A stretch of DNA of 64,000 bases from Rhizobium sp. AQ_MP (GTDB lineage: Bacteria; Pseudomonadota; Alphaproteobacteria; Rhizobiales; Rhizobiaceae), in contig NZ_JACJVI010000009.1 in assembly GCF_014237835.1 (NCBI RefSeq), forward strand, positions 62,001 through 126,000, in the 5' to 3' direction. This document shows positions 47,812 to 57,724 of this stretch, piece by piece. The position numbers and the translations under genes are program-made. Under the pieces are notes generated by a model. The model was given only the letters and a program-made list of their open reading frames with translations. It did no database searches and had not been told where the DNA came from. How positions within the stretch are numbered: position 1 is the first letter of the stretch; each line of letters begins with the position of its first letter.

Positions 47812-48546
47812 TCAAAGGCGCTTCAGCGCACCGATACCGAGGAAGTTGCCGGAGACGGAGGGATACTGCTGGGTGAATTCCCAGGCGAAGAAGTCCGACT
47901 CCGCCTGTTTCACATAGCTCCAGAATACGGAGGTACCGGGGCAGGCCTGGGACGCCACATCATGATGAACAATGATCTTGGCCGTCTTGCGAACAAGGAG
48001 GTGGTCGAACATCACGCCCTGCAGCGAATGGTCCCCGTCGATGAAGACCATCTCGGGCTTCAGCATCGACATGTAGTCGATCACTTCCTGCGAGGTCGAG
48101 AAGTTCTTGATGTAGTGGACCGGCGTGGATGAAATCTCGATGTATTTCCGGACGAAGGGCGTTGGTTCGATCGGATCGATGGCCAGCGAAAACTCGAGAG
48201 GCGCGCCGATCTTCTTCAGCCATTCGTTGACGAGGATGAATGTGCCGCCCCAGCGGCAACCGATCTCGGAGAAGGTGCGGATTTCGCGGGCATTGTGGGC
48301 GAGCCAGACCAAGTAGCGGGACAGCTGCGACGGATACTGCCACAGATGCAGGCCCTTGCCGAAATAAGGCGAAAGCTCGGCCGGTTGCTGCTCCAGGTAT
48401 TCGTTGTTCAGACCGAGGCTCGGGATGAATTCCGTTTCGAGGAACTGCGTGTCGTAGCAGCGCGCGATCGGCAGTGCCTTGATCTTCGAGATCGTGTTCT
48501 CAACTTCGCCGACAAGCGTTTCGTAGTGCTGATATTTTTCCTGCAT
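47812..48546 (-). CDS. CmcI-like SAM-dependent methyltransferase
   Basis: 244 residues. The Rossmann core shows FSEIGCRWGGTFILVNEWL as the SAM-binding loop, then AIDPIEPTPF and PEMVFIDGDHSLQGVMFDH, matching the cephalosporin-hydroxylase-like / Methyltransf_24 group often found in surface polysaccharide and glycoprotein loci. It probably methylates a sugar. Part of the operon between the GT41 gene (133-bp gap) and the FAMeT-type glycosyltransferase. Confidence 0.8.
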   Translation of the reverse strand: MQEKYQHYETLVGEVENTISKIKALPIARCYDTQFLETEFIPSLGLNNEYLEQQPAELSPYFGKGLHLWQYPSQLSRYLVWLAHNAREIRTFSEIGCRWGGTFILVNEWLKKIGAPLEFSLAIDPIEPTPFVRKYIEISSTPVHYIKNFSTSQEVIDYMSMLKPEMVFIDGDHSLQGVMFDHLLVRKTAKIIVHHDVASQACPGTSVFWSYVKQAESDFFAWEFTQQYPSVSGNFLGIGALKRL

Positions 48547-48679
48547 ATTCCCTATACCCCTAAGATGTCAGCACCATGCGGCTGCGCGAAAATTTGTGAG
48601 TGAGAGCGTTGCATCCCTTGGACGGGACGCAACCGGTTCAATTGTGAAGATGGCGGGCGGCGCGTGAGGCCGCCCAAGC

Positions 48680-50731
48680 TCAGGCCCTGTCTTTCGACCA
48701 GAGGCGCGTGTCGATCGGGACGGGATGGAATGCATCCCAGGCCGCGATCTTGTCGCTGTAGCGTTTGCGATAGGTGGCCTCGTCCTCGAATTCCACCTCG
48801 GCCACCATGACTTCCGAGCCGATCTCGTAATACATGTCCATGTTCGAGAGATCCGGGGTTGGTGTTTCGCCACGCTCGCGTTCGCCCTGCATCTGCCAAT
48901 AGAGCTCTTCCAGTCGGCGGACGAGGCGCGGGATGTCGCGCAGCGCACAGGTGTCGCGCTGGGCCTGGAGCGAGGCACGAATTCGGGCGAGTTCCGTCTT
49001 GTCCTTCGCCAGAGCCACGGCCTTGCGAACGTAGTCGTCGGGCGTTGCGCAGATCAGCTCGGGAATGCCGGCTGATTTGACGATGCTGCTGCAGAAGCGA
49101 GAGGCAAAGCTCTTGCCCGGAACGGTCAGAACCGGCAGGCCCATGGTGATGGCGTCGGAGGCCGTCGAATGGGCGCCATAGGGGAAGGTGTCGAGGAAGA
49201 GATCGGCGATCGCAATCCGGGCCAGGTGGTTTGGATTGGGCGCCTTGGACGCGAAGTAGATGCGGGCCGGATCGACCCCGGCGGAGGCTGCGAGATCCCG
49301 CAGGCGCTGATTGACCGCGTCCGAACCGCCAAGCAGCCATAGAATGCTGCCCGGGGTGGCGGTCAGGATCGCCATCCAGCGGGCGAAGACGGGAGCTGTG
49401 ATCTTCTGCATCCCATTGAAGCACGCGAAGACAAAGGCGTCTTCCGGAAGCCCGGCTTCTGCGCGTGTCGGGCGGGCGGCGATCACACGCTTGCGGTCGA
49501 CCGGCTGGTTGCAGGGGATGTAAAGAACCTTCTCGGTGTAGTAGAGTTCGTTGCCCGGCGGGATGATCTGCTCATCCGCGATGATGTACTGATGCACCGG
49601 ACTTGCCATCGTCCCTGGATAACCACAGAAGTTTACGATCACCGGGGCAGGGCGGTAGGAGAAGATCTTCGTGCGGGCCAGCTTGGTGTAGCCGTTGACG
49701 TCGATCAGGATGTCGATCTCGTCGGCCATGATCTGCCGCGCTGCGTCAAGATCAGACATAGCGGTGATGTCACGCCAGACATCGATGACGGCCTTCATCC
49801 GGGTCTGCGTCGCATCGTTGGTGCGCGGCTCGCCGATGTAATAGGCATAGACCTCAACGGACGACTTGTCGTGCAGTTCAAGTACCTCGCTCAGCGCGAA
49901 GCCGACGGCGTGGTCGCGCAGGTCGGAAGAGACATAGCCGATTCGCAGACGCTGACCGGTTCCAACCTTCTTGCGAGGTGCGGGCTTGTTCAGATGCGCG
50001 GGGTCTGGACGCCCGGCGAGCATCTTGAAGTAGCGATAGGCCTTGGCCATCTGGTAAATCGGGTCGTCGGCATAACAGGCGAGCGGCAGAGGCGAGATCG
50101 AATCGAGCATCTGGCGACGCGTGACATATTCCGACGACTGCACCACCGGCCATTTGCACTGGTGCTGCCGCACCGAAATCCAGTGCTGACCTGCCTCAGG
50201 CTTGTCGGGCCGCAACTCGATCGCCTGCCAGAGTGCCGTCTCGGCATCTTCGTAAAGCCCGGCACCCTCCATCACGCGGCCGATATGCTGAAGGGCCATG
50301 AGGCGATGCACGGACTTGTCAGGCGTGATCTCGGCCGTCGCATCGACATAGCTGCGCCATTGCTGGATTGCCAGAGCACCAAGTCCGGCATCCTCATAAT
50401 TGCGGCCAAGGTTGATATGGGCCTGCCCCATCATCGGCGACGCCTTGAGAGCGGCTCTGAGGGCGTTCACGGCACCTGCCGTATCGCCGAGCTGCTTCAA
50501 GGTGACGGAGTAATTGAACAAGGCGAGATGAAGCACCGGGCTCTGCTCGTTAAAGGCTGTCCAAACCTTATACAGTTCTGCAGAGTAGGATAACTGACCG
50601 GCAGCTCCCCATTGCTCTGCGAGCTTGAGTACTTCCAGGAGGGAGAGCTTCTGGCGCCGCGCGTCATCCAGTGCGGTTGCGAGCTGAGCGGTCTGCTCCG
50701 GGGCGAATGCTGTATGTATCACCATCGACAT
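48680..50731 (-). CDS. TPR-containing GT41 glycosyltransferase (OGT/SPINDLY-like)
   Basis: About 683 residues. The N-terminal half contains TPR-like helical repeats (about residues 40-180). The C-terminal GT41 region begins RLRIGYVSSDLRDHAVGF, with the catalytic-region His, and includes FACFNGMQKITAPVFARW with the donor-phosphate Lys and HSTASDAITMGLPVLT, the nucleotide-sugar loop. Family members transfer GlcNAc or other hexoses to Ser/Thr or Asn of proteins. First gene of the operon and divergent from the Ser/Thr-rich octapeptide protein, which is the obvious candidate substrate. Start at 50731 or 50725; a longer frame exists to 50776. Confidence 0.88.
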   Translation of the reverse strand: MSMVIHTAFAPEQTAQLATALDDARRQKLSLLEVLKLAEQWGAAGQLSYSAELYKVWTAFNEQSPVLHLALFNYSVTLKQLGDTAGAVNALRAALKASPMMGQAHINLGRNYEDAGLGALAIQQWRSYVDATAEITPDKSVHRLMALQHIGRVMEGAGLYEDAETALWQAIELRPDKPEAGQHWISVRQHQCKWPVVQSSEYVTRRQMLDSISPLPLACYADDPIYQMAKAYRYFKMLAGRPDPAHLNKPAPRKKVGTGQRLRIGYVSSDLRDHAVGFALSEVLELHDKSSVEVYAYYIGEPRTNDATQTRMKAVIDVWRDITAMSDLDAARQIMADEIDILIDVNGYTKLARTKIFSYRPAPVIVNFCGYPGTMASPVHQYIIADEQIIPPGNELYYTEKVLYIPCNQPVDRKRVIAARPTRAEAGLPEDAFVFACFNGMQKITAPVFARWMAILTATPGSILWLLGGSDAVNQRLRDLAASAGVDPARIYFASKAPNPNHLARIAIADLFLDTFPYGAHSTASDAITMGLPVLTVPGKSFASRFCSSIVKSAGIPELICATPDDYVRKAVALAKDKTELARIRASLQAQRDTCALRDIPRLVRRLEELYWQMQGERERGETPTPDLSNMDMYYEIGSEVMVAEVEFEDEATYRKRYSDKIAAWDAFHPVPIDTRLWSKDRA

Positions 50732-51317
50732 CACATCTGTTGCTGGCCGTAAAAGCCAAGTTTCGTTCCCGCACAACGGCGTCGGAAATACTCCTAGTTG
50801 GCCTAGCTTGCTTTGGGCTTGCGTACTGATGGTGGGATGGGCGTGCCCGATTGGCGCAACATGCTTGCCTGGATTGCGGTTCCCAAGAACAGTCTCAAAC
50901 GATACTCAATAATAAAAAAGCATCTTCCATTTTCATGCTTTTCCGTTAATACAAAATTAGAGAGTGAGCCCTAATCATCTCTGTGAGAATCGTCCCATCT
51001 GTGTGTTCGCTCGCGATGGATGGGCTCAGAGTGTGTCCGGATCGGGATGCGCTTCTTTAACGGTGTGGGAAGCAGATGTCCGGTCTGCAGCATGATGCCC
51101 TCTCCAACGCCAGGCTCGGTCGAGCCATGTTCCAACCCAAGATATTCGTCCGCAAGGACAGCGCATGAGGCCGGTTCGTCCGGTCCCATTGCGTCAATCG
51201 GCCACCTAGGGCGCAGGATGTTCCCGGGGTCGTGACGGAGAGGCACAGGCAGTGCCCCTGCGACCGGTGGCAAAAGGAATGTAACGGCCAACCGCAAACG
51301 TTAAAGGCGCGCCTCAT
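50732..51317. other. Divergent intergenic region between the GT41 and repeat-protein genes
   Basis: About 590 bp without a credible gene. The stretch 50895-50965 is clearly AT-rich compared with its surroundings and contains an 8-bp inverted repeat, AAAAGCAT / ATGCTTTT (50916-50923 and 50935-50942), a likely site of promoter or regulator action. The leader of the repeat-protein gene may thus exceed 300 nt. A small hairpin GGCAC/GTGCC lies at 51242-51256. Frames of up to about 108 codons here look random. Confidence 0.5.
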
Positions 51318-54300
51318 ATGACTTCGATTATCTCTTCTTTGACCACTTCCCAGATCCGGTCGTTGTCCACGACGCTGATCGCCGGCCTCAAGACTGCGGA
51401 TGTTGCGGCGTTGACGACCGCCCAGGTTGCCGCGCTCTCTTCCGTGCAGCTCGGCGCAATCGAGACCGAGGATTTCGATGTTCTCAGCTCGACTCAGCTC
51501 GGTGCCCTCTCGTCGACTGCGGTCCGCGGATTGACGGTCGATCAGCTCGCTGTGATCGACAGCGCCAAGGTCTCCGCGCTCAGCAGCCGTTTCCTGAACT
51601 CCTTGACCTCGACTCAGGTCAGCGGTTTCACGACAGAGCAGTTTGACGCGCTGTCGACCTCGCAGCTTAACTCCCTTGGTAGTGCCGCCCTCGCTGGCCT
51701 CGAAACCGACGACATGGTCACGCTGAGCTCGGCCGAGCTTGGCTCGCTCAGCACGCGTGCTCTTGCCGGGATCTCGACCGCCAATTTTGCGGTCTTGAAC
51801 TCCGGGCAGATCTCCGGCCTGACCTCCGCTCAGTTCGCTTCGCTGTCGACCACCGTCATCGCCAACCTGACATCCGACCAGGTCCAGGGCCTGACGTCGT
51901 CGCAGCTCGGCGCACTGACCTCCAGCCAGGTGCGCGTCCTGACCACCGGCGCGATCGCCGCTCTCACCAGCAGCCAGGTGACCGCGATCAGCAGCCGTAC
52001 CGTCGCGCTGCTGAGCTCCGACCAGGTCGCAGCCTTCACCACAGAGCAGGTTGGCGCACTGACGACCGGTCAGCTGGGCGCGCTCAGCAGCACCGCTGTT
52101 GCCGGCCTTGGCACCGATGATCTGGACACTCTGACTTCAACCGGCGTTGCCGCTCTTCAGAGCCGGACACTCGCTGCGCTGTCCACGGCCGCCTTCGCTT
52201 CTCTCGAATCAGGCCAGCTTGGCGCCCTGACGTCCGCTCAGATCGCCAACCTGACAACGGCACAGATCGCTGCATTGAACTCCGATCAGGCCGATGGCCT
52301 CTCTTCGACGCAGCTTCTGGGCTTGACGTCTGCCCAGGCAGTCGCCCTGAGCAGCGAAACGCTCGCATCGCTGTCGACGGAACAGGTTGCCGGCCTTGCC
52401 ACCCGCGTCATCGCCACCCTGACTTCGGCCAAGGTCGCGGCTCTGTCGTCCGAACTGGTCGCGGCACTCTCGACCGGCCAGATCGCTGCGCTGTCTTCTG
52501 CAGCCGTCCTCGGCCTCGAGACGGAAGATGTCGCAACCTTCTCGTCCACCGAGCTTGCCTCTCTGAATTCTCGCGCTCTCGTTGCCCTGTCCACCGGCAA
52601 TATTGCAGCACTCATTTCCGACCAGCTGGGCGCTCTGTCCACGACGCAGGTCGCCTTGCTGACCACGGCGCAGGTCGCTGCATTCGTCAGCGATCAGCTT
52701 GGAGGCCTGAATACCGGGCAGATCGCAGCGCTGACCACCGCCCAGGTCGTCGCGCTCGGAACCGGCAACGTCGCTTCGCTCACCACGGGGCAGGTGGCCG
52801 CCCTCAGCAGCCGTGCCGTCGGTGCACTGACGACCGCCCAGCTCACAGCCATGTCGAGTGCTCAGATCGAGGCCCTGTCTTCGGCTCAGATTGCAGCACT
52901 TTCTTCCAGCGATATCGCTGCGCTTGAGACCGAAGATCTCAATGCTTTCACGACTGACGAAATCGCGTCTCTGACCTCGTCGGCCTTCGCAGGAATCACT
53001 TCTGACAAGATCGGCTCGCTGACGACCGATCGCGTCGCGGCCATCAACTCGCGGGCAATCGCTGCTCTCAGCAGCGCCCAGGTTGCCGGGATGACGTCCG
53101 ACCAGGTTGGTGCCCTGACAACCACTCAGTTGAGCTCTCTCACCTCGGTGGCTGTCCGAGCCCTCGAAACCGAAGATCTCGCTGCTCTCGACTCGGCCGA
53201 TATTGCCGCTCTGCAGTCCCGTTCGCTGGCAGCCATCAGCACGGCCTCCTTCGCAAGCCTGACATCGGCCCAGGTGGTGGGCCTCACCACTGCCCAGCTC
53301 GCCGCACTTTCGACGGCTCTCATCGGCGCCCTGACGAGCGATCAGGTCGATGGTCTTACCACGACGCAGATTGCTACCCTGTCCTCCGGCCAGGTTGCGG
53401 CTCTGTCGACCGCTGCAGTCGCATCGCTCGACAGCGTTCAGCTTGGTGCCATCAGCACCCGCTCGATCGGCGCATTGGGCTCGGATCAGCTGAACGTTCT
53501 TACCTCGGATCAGTTCAGCGGTCTGTCGACCGACCAGCTCTCCAATCTGACATCCACCGCAATTCGCGGACTGAACACTGACTCGGTCGGGACACTCTCC
53601 TCGACAGAGATCGCAGTCCTGAATTCCCGCGCCATCGCTGCCCTGAGCACTGCCAATGTGGCAGTCCTGGTGAGCGGCCAGATCGCCGGTTTGACCTCCG
53701 GCCAGCTCGCTTCGCTCTCCACCGGACAGGTGGCCGTGCTGACGAGTGACCAGCTCGACGGCCTGAGCACCGCGCTCACCGCGCTGCTGACCAGCGCCCA
53801 GGTCAACGCCCTGACGACCGAGGCCCTCGGATCGCTCTCGACCGATCAGGTCGTGGCTCTGAACTCGCGTGTCATCTCCGCCCTCGGCTCGGCACAGGTG
53901 GCCGCCATGACGTCCGAGCAGATCGGTGCACTGACCACCGGTCAGCTCTCCGTTCTCACCTCGGCAGCCGTTGCCGGTCTTGAAACCGAAGACGTCGATG
54001 CCTTCGCATCCACGGATCTCGCCGCTCTGTCGTCTCGCGCCCTCGCAGCCCTGTCGACCGCCAACATCCAGGCTCTCGACAGCCTGCAGCTCAGCGGTCT
54101 GACGACGGCCCAGGTTACCGCGCTGACGACATCGCAGGTTGCGACGCTGATCAGCGACCAGTTCGACGGTCTCACCTCGGATCTGGTCGCCATGCTCTCC
54201 AGTGCGCAGATCAACGCGCTGACCTCGTCCACGCTCTCCTCGATTGCAACTGGTCTCGTCACCGCGATCAACACTCGTGCGATTGCCGCCCTCGGTTCCA

Positions 54301-56426
54301 CCCAGGTGGCTGCAATGACATCCGACCAGCTTGGAGCTCTGACGACCGGCCAGCTGGCTGCTCTGACGACGGCTGCGGTCGCGGGTCTTGAGACGGAAGA
54401 CATTGATGCCTTCACCACCTCGGATCTGGCAGCACTGTCCTCACGGGCTGTTGCATCTCTCTCGACGGCCAACATCGCTGCTCTCGACTCTGATCAGCTT
54501 GGCGGCCTGACAAGTGCCCAGGTTGCCTCGCTGACCACGGCACAGGTTGCCACCCTGACCAGTGATCAGATTGTCGGTCTGAACACGACCCAGGCCGGTG
54601 TCCTGAGCTCGACCCAGATCGCGGCCATGCTGACCGCCACGGTCGCCGCTCTGACGACAGCAAGTGTTGCTTCCCTCGACAGCCGTGCCGTCTCGGCCCT
54701 GACCTCTGCTCAGCTGACCGCGATGACCTCTGATCAGGTTGCAGCCCTCAACTCGACACAGATCGCAACGCTGACTTCGAGCGATCTTGCTGCGCTGGCA
54801 TCCGAGGACATTGCAACCTTCAGCACGGATGAAATCGCCATCATCTCGGCGACCTCCATCACCGGCATCTCCACGGATGCCATGGCCGCTCTCAGCAGCG
54901 GACAGGTGGCGGCCATCTCCACCCGTGCAGTTGCCAGCCTGACTTCGGCTCAGATTGCGGCCCTGGAAAGCGACAAGATCGCGGCCCTGACGACAAGCCA
55001 GCTCTCGCAGCTCAGCTCTGCAGCGGTCCTCGGTCTCTCGACTGATGATGTTGGAACATTCGACTCCGCTGACATCGGTGCCCTGCAGAGCCGTGTCGTG
55101 GCCGCGCTGAGCACGGTGAACGTCGCTGCCCTGACATCGGCCCAGGTGGTTGGATTGACAACGGCCCAGCTCGCCGCACTGTCGACCGCCCAGGTTGCTG
55201 CCGTGACCTCTGATGCCATCGTCGGTCTCACCAGCGCCCAGGTTGCAGTCCTCAACTCCACTCAGGTGGCGGCACTGACGACCGATGCTCTCGCAGCGAT
55301 CACCTCCACGCAGTTGCCCGGCGTGGCAACGAGCGGCATTGCTCTCCTGAGCTCTGCCCAGATCGCCGCCATGACGTCGAGCCAGTTCGACTACCTGTCG
55401 ACCGCACAGCTCGCAGCGATCAGCTCGGTCGGTATCGCGGGTCTGGAAACCGATGACATTGCGACATTCTCTCCGTTGGATCTCGCAGCCATCAACACCC
55501 GTGCACTGTCCCAGCTCTCGACCGCAAACTTCGCGGCTCTGGACTCGGCTCAGCTCGCCGGTCTGACCACGGCACAGGTCGCCGCCATCACCACGGCTCA
55601 GATCGGTACTCTGACCACGGACGATATCGATGGCATCACGACCGTCGCCATCAACGCCCTGAGCTCGGGCCAGCTCGCAGCCTTCTCGACCGAGAACCTC
55701 GCTTCGTTCTCGACCGGACAGATTGCCGCGCTGAAGACCAGTGTGTTCTCGTCCCTGAACTCTGCTCAGGTACAAGCACTCACCTCCGAGCAGATTGATG
55801 CCCTGACGAGCGCGCAGTTTGCACTGCTCAGCTCTGCGGCCATCGCGGGTCTCGAGACCGAAGACATGGCGACATTCACTTCGACCGAACTGGGTACGCT
55901 GAGCACCCGGACGATCGCAGCACTGTCGACCGCGAACTTCGCTCAACTGACCTCTACGCAGCTGGTAGGGCTGACCACCGGCCAGGTCGCATCTCTGACC
56001 ACGTCTCAGATCGCTGCCCTGAGTTCCGATCAGGTCGCTGGTCTGTCGACTGGCCAGGTTGCGGCTCTGACCACGACCCAGGCACAGAACCTGTCCTCGG
56101 CTGGTCTCTCGGGTCTGACAAGCGATCAGGTTATCGCCCTGACGACCCGAGTTGTGGGTGTCCTGACAACGGACCAGTTGGTCTCGATGACTTCGGACCA
56201 GATCGCGGCCCTGACCTCATCGCAGGTTGCCGTGTTGAACTCGGCAGCAATCGCCGCTCTGGAGGATGCCGACATCCTGGCCTTCTCCACCGACGATATC
56301 GCCGCGATCACCACCGCTGCGCTGGCCGGTCTCTCGACTGCGGACATCACCAACATGACCTCGGATCAGATCCTCGCCCTTACCTCGACGCAGGTCCCGG
56401 CGCTGAACTCGGACCAGACAAACGCC
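51318..56426 (+). repeat. 24-bp coding tandem repeat, higher-order 408/240 bp
   Basis: Each octad is a 24-bp unit; super-units are 408 bp (17 octads) or 240 bp (10 octads). Protein-level periodicity is exact, with no frame or length slips, whereas codons vary widely among copies. This points to purifying selection on the protein after old duplications rather than recent expansion. Confidence 0.85.
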
Positions 56427-56453
56427 TACGTCGCAGCCTACCTGGCGATCTAA
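51318..56453 (+). CDS. Giant octapeptide-repeat protein (212 octads)
   Basis: 1711 residues. After MTSIIS the whole chain is 212 uninterrupted octapeptides (residues 7-1702) plus a 9-residue tail, AYVAAYLAI. Consensus per octad: small, L, S/T, S/T, any, Q, V/I/L, A/G (for example ALTTAQVA). A marker octad like GLETEDVA starts super-units of 17 octads (136 residues; ten copies) or 10 octads (80 residues; three copies). I see no Cys, Trp or His, three Pro and six Lys; it is acidic and about a quarter Ser/Thr. Two inward-facing hydrophobic positions per octad suggest a regular solenoid. No signal peptide, RTX nonapeptides or membrane helices. An AAAGG ribosome-binding site precedes the ATG. Secreted adhesin or S-layer-like protein and a cytoplasmic scaffold are both possible. 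Confidence 0.9.
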   Translation: MTSIISSLTTSQIRSLSTTLIAGLKTADVAALTTAQVAALSSVQLGAIETEDFDVLSSTQLGALSSTAVRGLTVDQLAVIDSAKVSALSSRFLNSLTSTQVSGFTTEQFDALSTSQLNSLGSAALAGLETDDMVTLSSAELGSLSTRALAGISTANFAVLNSGQISGLTSAQFASLSTTVIANLTSDQVQGLTSSQLGALTSSQVRVLTTGAIAALTSSQVTAISSRTVALLSSDQVAAFTTEQVGALTTGQLGALSSTAVAGLGTDDLDTLTSTGVAALQSRTLAALSTAAFASLESGQLGALTSAQIANLTTAQIAALNSDQADGLSSTQLLGLTSAQAVALSSETLASLSTEQVAGLATRVIATLTSAKVAALSSELVAALSTGQIAALSSAAVLGLETEDVATFSSTELASLNSRALVALSTGNIAALISDQLGALSTTQVALLTTAQVAAFVSDQLGGLNTGQIAALTTAQVVALGTGNVASLTTGQVAALSSRAVGALTTAQLTAMSSAQIEALSSAQIAALSSSDIAALETEDLNAFTTDEIASLTSSAFAGITSDKIGSLTTDRVAAINSRAIAALSSAQVAGMTSDQVGALTTTQLSSLTSVAVRALETEDLAALDSADIAALQSRSLAAISTASFASLTSAQVVGLTTAQLAALSTALIGALTSDQVDGLTTTQIATLSSGQVAALSTAAVASLDSVQLGAISTRSIGALGSDQLNVLTSDQFSGLSTDQLSNLTSTAIRGLNTDSVGTLSSTEIAVLNSRAIAALSTANVAVLVSGQIAGLTSGQLASLSTGQVAVLTSDQLDGLSTALTALLTSAQVNALTTEALGSLSTDQVVALNSRVISALGSAQVAAMTSEQIGALTTGQLSVLTSAAVAGLETEDVDAFASTDLAALSSRALAALSTANIQALDSLQLSGLTTAQVTALTTSQVATLISDQFDGLTSDLVAMLSSAQINALTSSTLSSIATGLVTAINTRAIAALGSTQVAAMTSDQLGALTTGQLAALTTAAVAGLETEDIDAFTTSDLAALSSRAVASLSTANIAALDSDQLGGLTSAQVASLTTAQVATLTSDQIVGLNTTQAGVLSSTQIAAMLTATVAALTTASVASLDSRAVSALTSAQLTAMTSDQVAALNSTQIATLTSSDLAALASEDIATFSTDEIAIISATSITGISTDAMAALSSGQVAAISTRAVASLTSAQIAALESDKIAALTTSQLSQLSSAAVLGLSTDDVGTFDSADIGALQSRVVAALSTVNVAALTSAQVVGLTTAQLAALSTAQVAAVTSDAIVGLTSAQVAVLNSTQVAALTTDALAAITSTQLPGVATSGIALLSSAQIAAMTSSQFDYLSTAQLAAISSVGIAGLETDDIATFSPLDLAAINTRALSQLSTANFAALDSAQLAGLTTAQVAAITTAQIGTLTTDDIDGITTVAINALSSGQLAAFSTENLASFSTGQIAALKTSVFSSLNSAQVQALTSEQIDALTSAQFALLSSAAIAGLETEDMATFTSTELGTLSTRTIAALSTANFAQLTSTQLVGLTTGQVASLTTSQIAALSSDQVAGLSTGQVAALTTTQAQNLSSAGLSGLTSDQVIALTTRVVGVLTTDQLVSMTSDQIAALTSSQVAVLNSAAIAALEDADILAFSTDDIAAITTAALAGLSTADITNMTSDQILALTSTQVPALNSDQTNAYVAAYLAI

Positions 56454-56457
56454 GCAG

Positions 56458-56534
56458 GGAGGCGCCCAGCGCGCCTCCATCGTCTGCGCCAAACTTGATG
56501 AGCCCCGCCGACATCCGGCGGGGCTTCCTCATTT
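56458..56534 (+). terminator. Double hairpin terminator after the repeat-protein gene
   Basis: First stem GGAGGCGC / GCGCCTCC (56458-56478). Second stem AGCCCCGCCG / CGGCGGGGCT (56501-56525), followed by TCCTCATTTT. The second has the form of a Rho-independent terminator. Confidence 0.8.
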
Positions 56535-56809
56535 TGGGGGACAAGACTTGTGCACCGCTTCGGGGCACAAAGGTATCCAAGGCCTGCCTCTGGCAAAGAC
56601 TGCCTTACTAATTGGGGCGAGTGAGGTTTCGATAGCCGCACAGCCGCGATACGGCCTGACCATCAGGCCTGGCCATCTCCAGCGGTAAGGCGCCGCCTCG
56701 GTCGCTAAAGTCCGGTGAACCATCCTGACAAGGAAGAGCCCCGCCTACTTTTGCGGGCGGCGCGGCTCGTCGGTTACCTCAACTTCGTGGCTGGAGATGT
56801 AAGTCCGCT
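56535..56809. other. Intergenic region after the repeat-protein terminator
   Basis: With the terminator this makes a 356-bp gap before the end of the convergent BASS transporter gene. No gene, repeat or recognised site is visible. Confidence 0.45.
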
Positions 56810-57709
56810 TCAGACGCGAACCTTGGCCGCATCACGCGCCAGAGCCTCGACGGTGGCCGTCCGCCGATACCACATCGTGATCATGGAGGAGGTGATGACG
56901 ATGAACAGGCTGTAGAGGATCGGTATGAAGAGAACCTCCTGCTGCTGCGTGCCGGTGAACGACAGGGTAACGATCAGTGCTGCGAGAGGGCCGTTCTGGA
57001 TACCGGTTTCAAGACTGACCGTGCGCGAACGATTGGCATCCTGACGAAGTGCCCGGGCGAGCCAATAGCCGAGGAACATGCCGAAGAGACCGATACCGAT
57101 GGCAGCGATGTAGACGGGCAGGGGGGTGTCCAGCAGCATCTGGTAATTGCGCGGAACCCAGGAGCCGATGAGGAACAGGATGACGACCACGCCGAGCAGC
57201 GAGCCTATCATTTCGATCGTGGCGCCGACATTGGGGTTCATCTTGCGCAGGAACATGCCGAGCACAGTGGGCACGAGCAGGACAACGAGGACCTGTGCGA
57301 CATTTCCGGCCGGGATTACGTAATCGCCCCCGAGCCCTGCAAGGCTGCTGTAAAAGCTGAGCAGGAAGGGAACGGTCACGACGGCAACCAGGGTCGAGAC
57401 CGTTGTCATCATGATCGACAGGGCCAGAACCCCCTTCGAAAAGTAGGTGAATATGTTGCTGGTGGTGCCGCCCGGCATGCAGGCAATCAGGATCAGTCCC
57501 GCGGCCATTCCGGGCGGGAGCCCCAGGATCAACGCCAGCGCGTAACCCAGAAAGGGCATGATCATGTATTGGCTCAGGAGCCCGACAAGGATGCCTTTCG
57601 GCTTGCGAAATGCGATGAAGAAGTCGCGCCAGGTCATGGACGCGCCCATGCCCAGCATGATGACCATCATCATGATGCCGAGAAGTGTGGTTTCAAGTTC
57701 AGTCAACAT
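56810..57709 (-). CDS. Bile acid:sodium symporter (BASS) family transporter
   Basis: 299 residues with about nine to ten hydrophobic helices. Family features include GLILIACMPGGTTSNIFTYFSKG (the crossover region) and SLETGIQNGPLAALIV, the conserved motif around the sodium site. Bacterial members carry various organic acids; the substrate is unknown. It is 15 bp downstream of the acyl-CoA ligase gene on the same strand, so a carboxylic acid imported here could be activated by that ligase. Confidence 0.88.
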   Translation of the reverse strand: MLTELETTLLGIMMMVIMLGMGASMTWRDFFIAFRKPKGILVGLLSQYMIMPFLGYALALILGLPPGMAAGLILIACMPGGTTSNIFTYFSKGVLALSIMMTTVSTLVAVVTVPFLLSFYSSLAGLGGDYVIPAGNVAQVLVVLLVPTVLGMFLRKMNPNVGATIEMIGSLLGVVVILFLIGSWVPRNYQMLLDTPLPVYIAAIGIGLFGMFLGYWLARALRQDANRSRTVSLETGIQNGPLAALIVTLSFTGTQQQEVLFIPILYSLFIVITSSMITMWYRRTATVEALARDAAKVRV

Positions 57710-57724
57710 GGTGTCCGCCCTCGC

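Noticed and set aside
50971..51297. 108-codon minus-strand frame between the GT41 and repeat genes
   Set aside because: No motif, no ribosome-binding site, poor codon pattern; treated as intergenic.
54441..55946. 501-codon minus-strand frame in the octapeptide gene
   Set aside because: Its periodic composition is the mirror of the 24-bp coding repeat; the plus frame is open over 5 kb with exact octads.
51318..56453. CRISPR array or minisatellite
   Set aside because: Repeats are directly adjacent with no spacers, vary at the DNA level, and are conserved only as protein octads.
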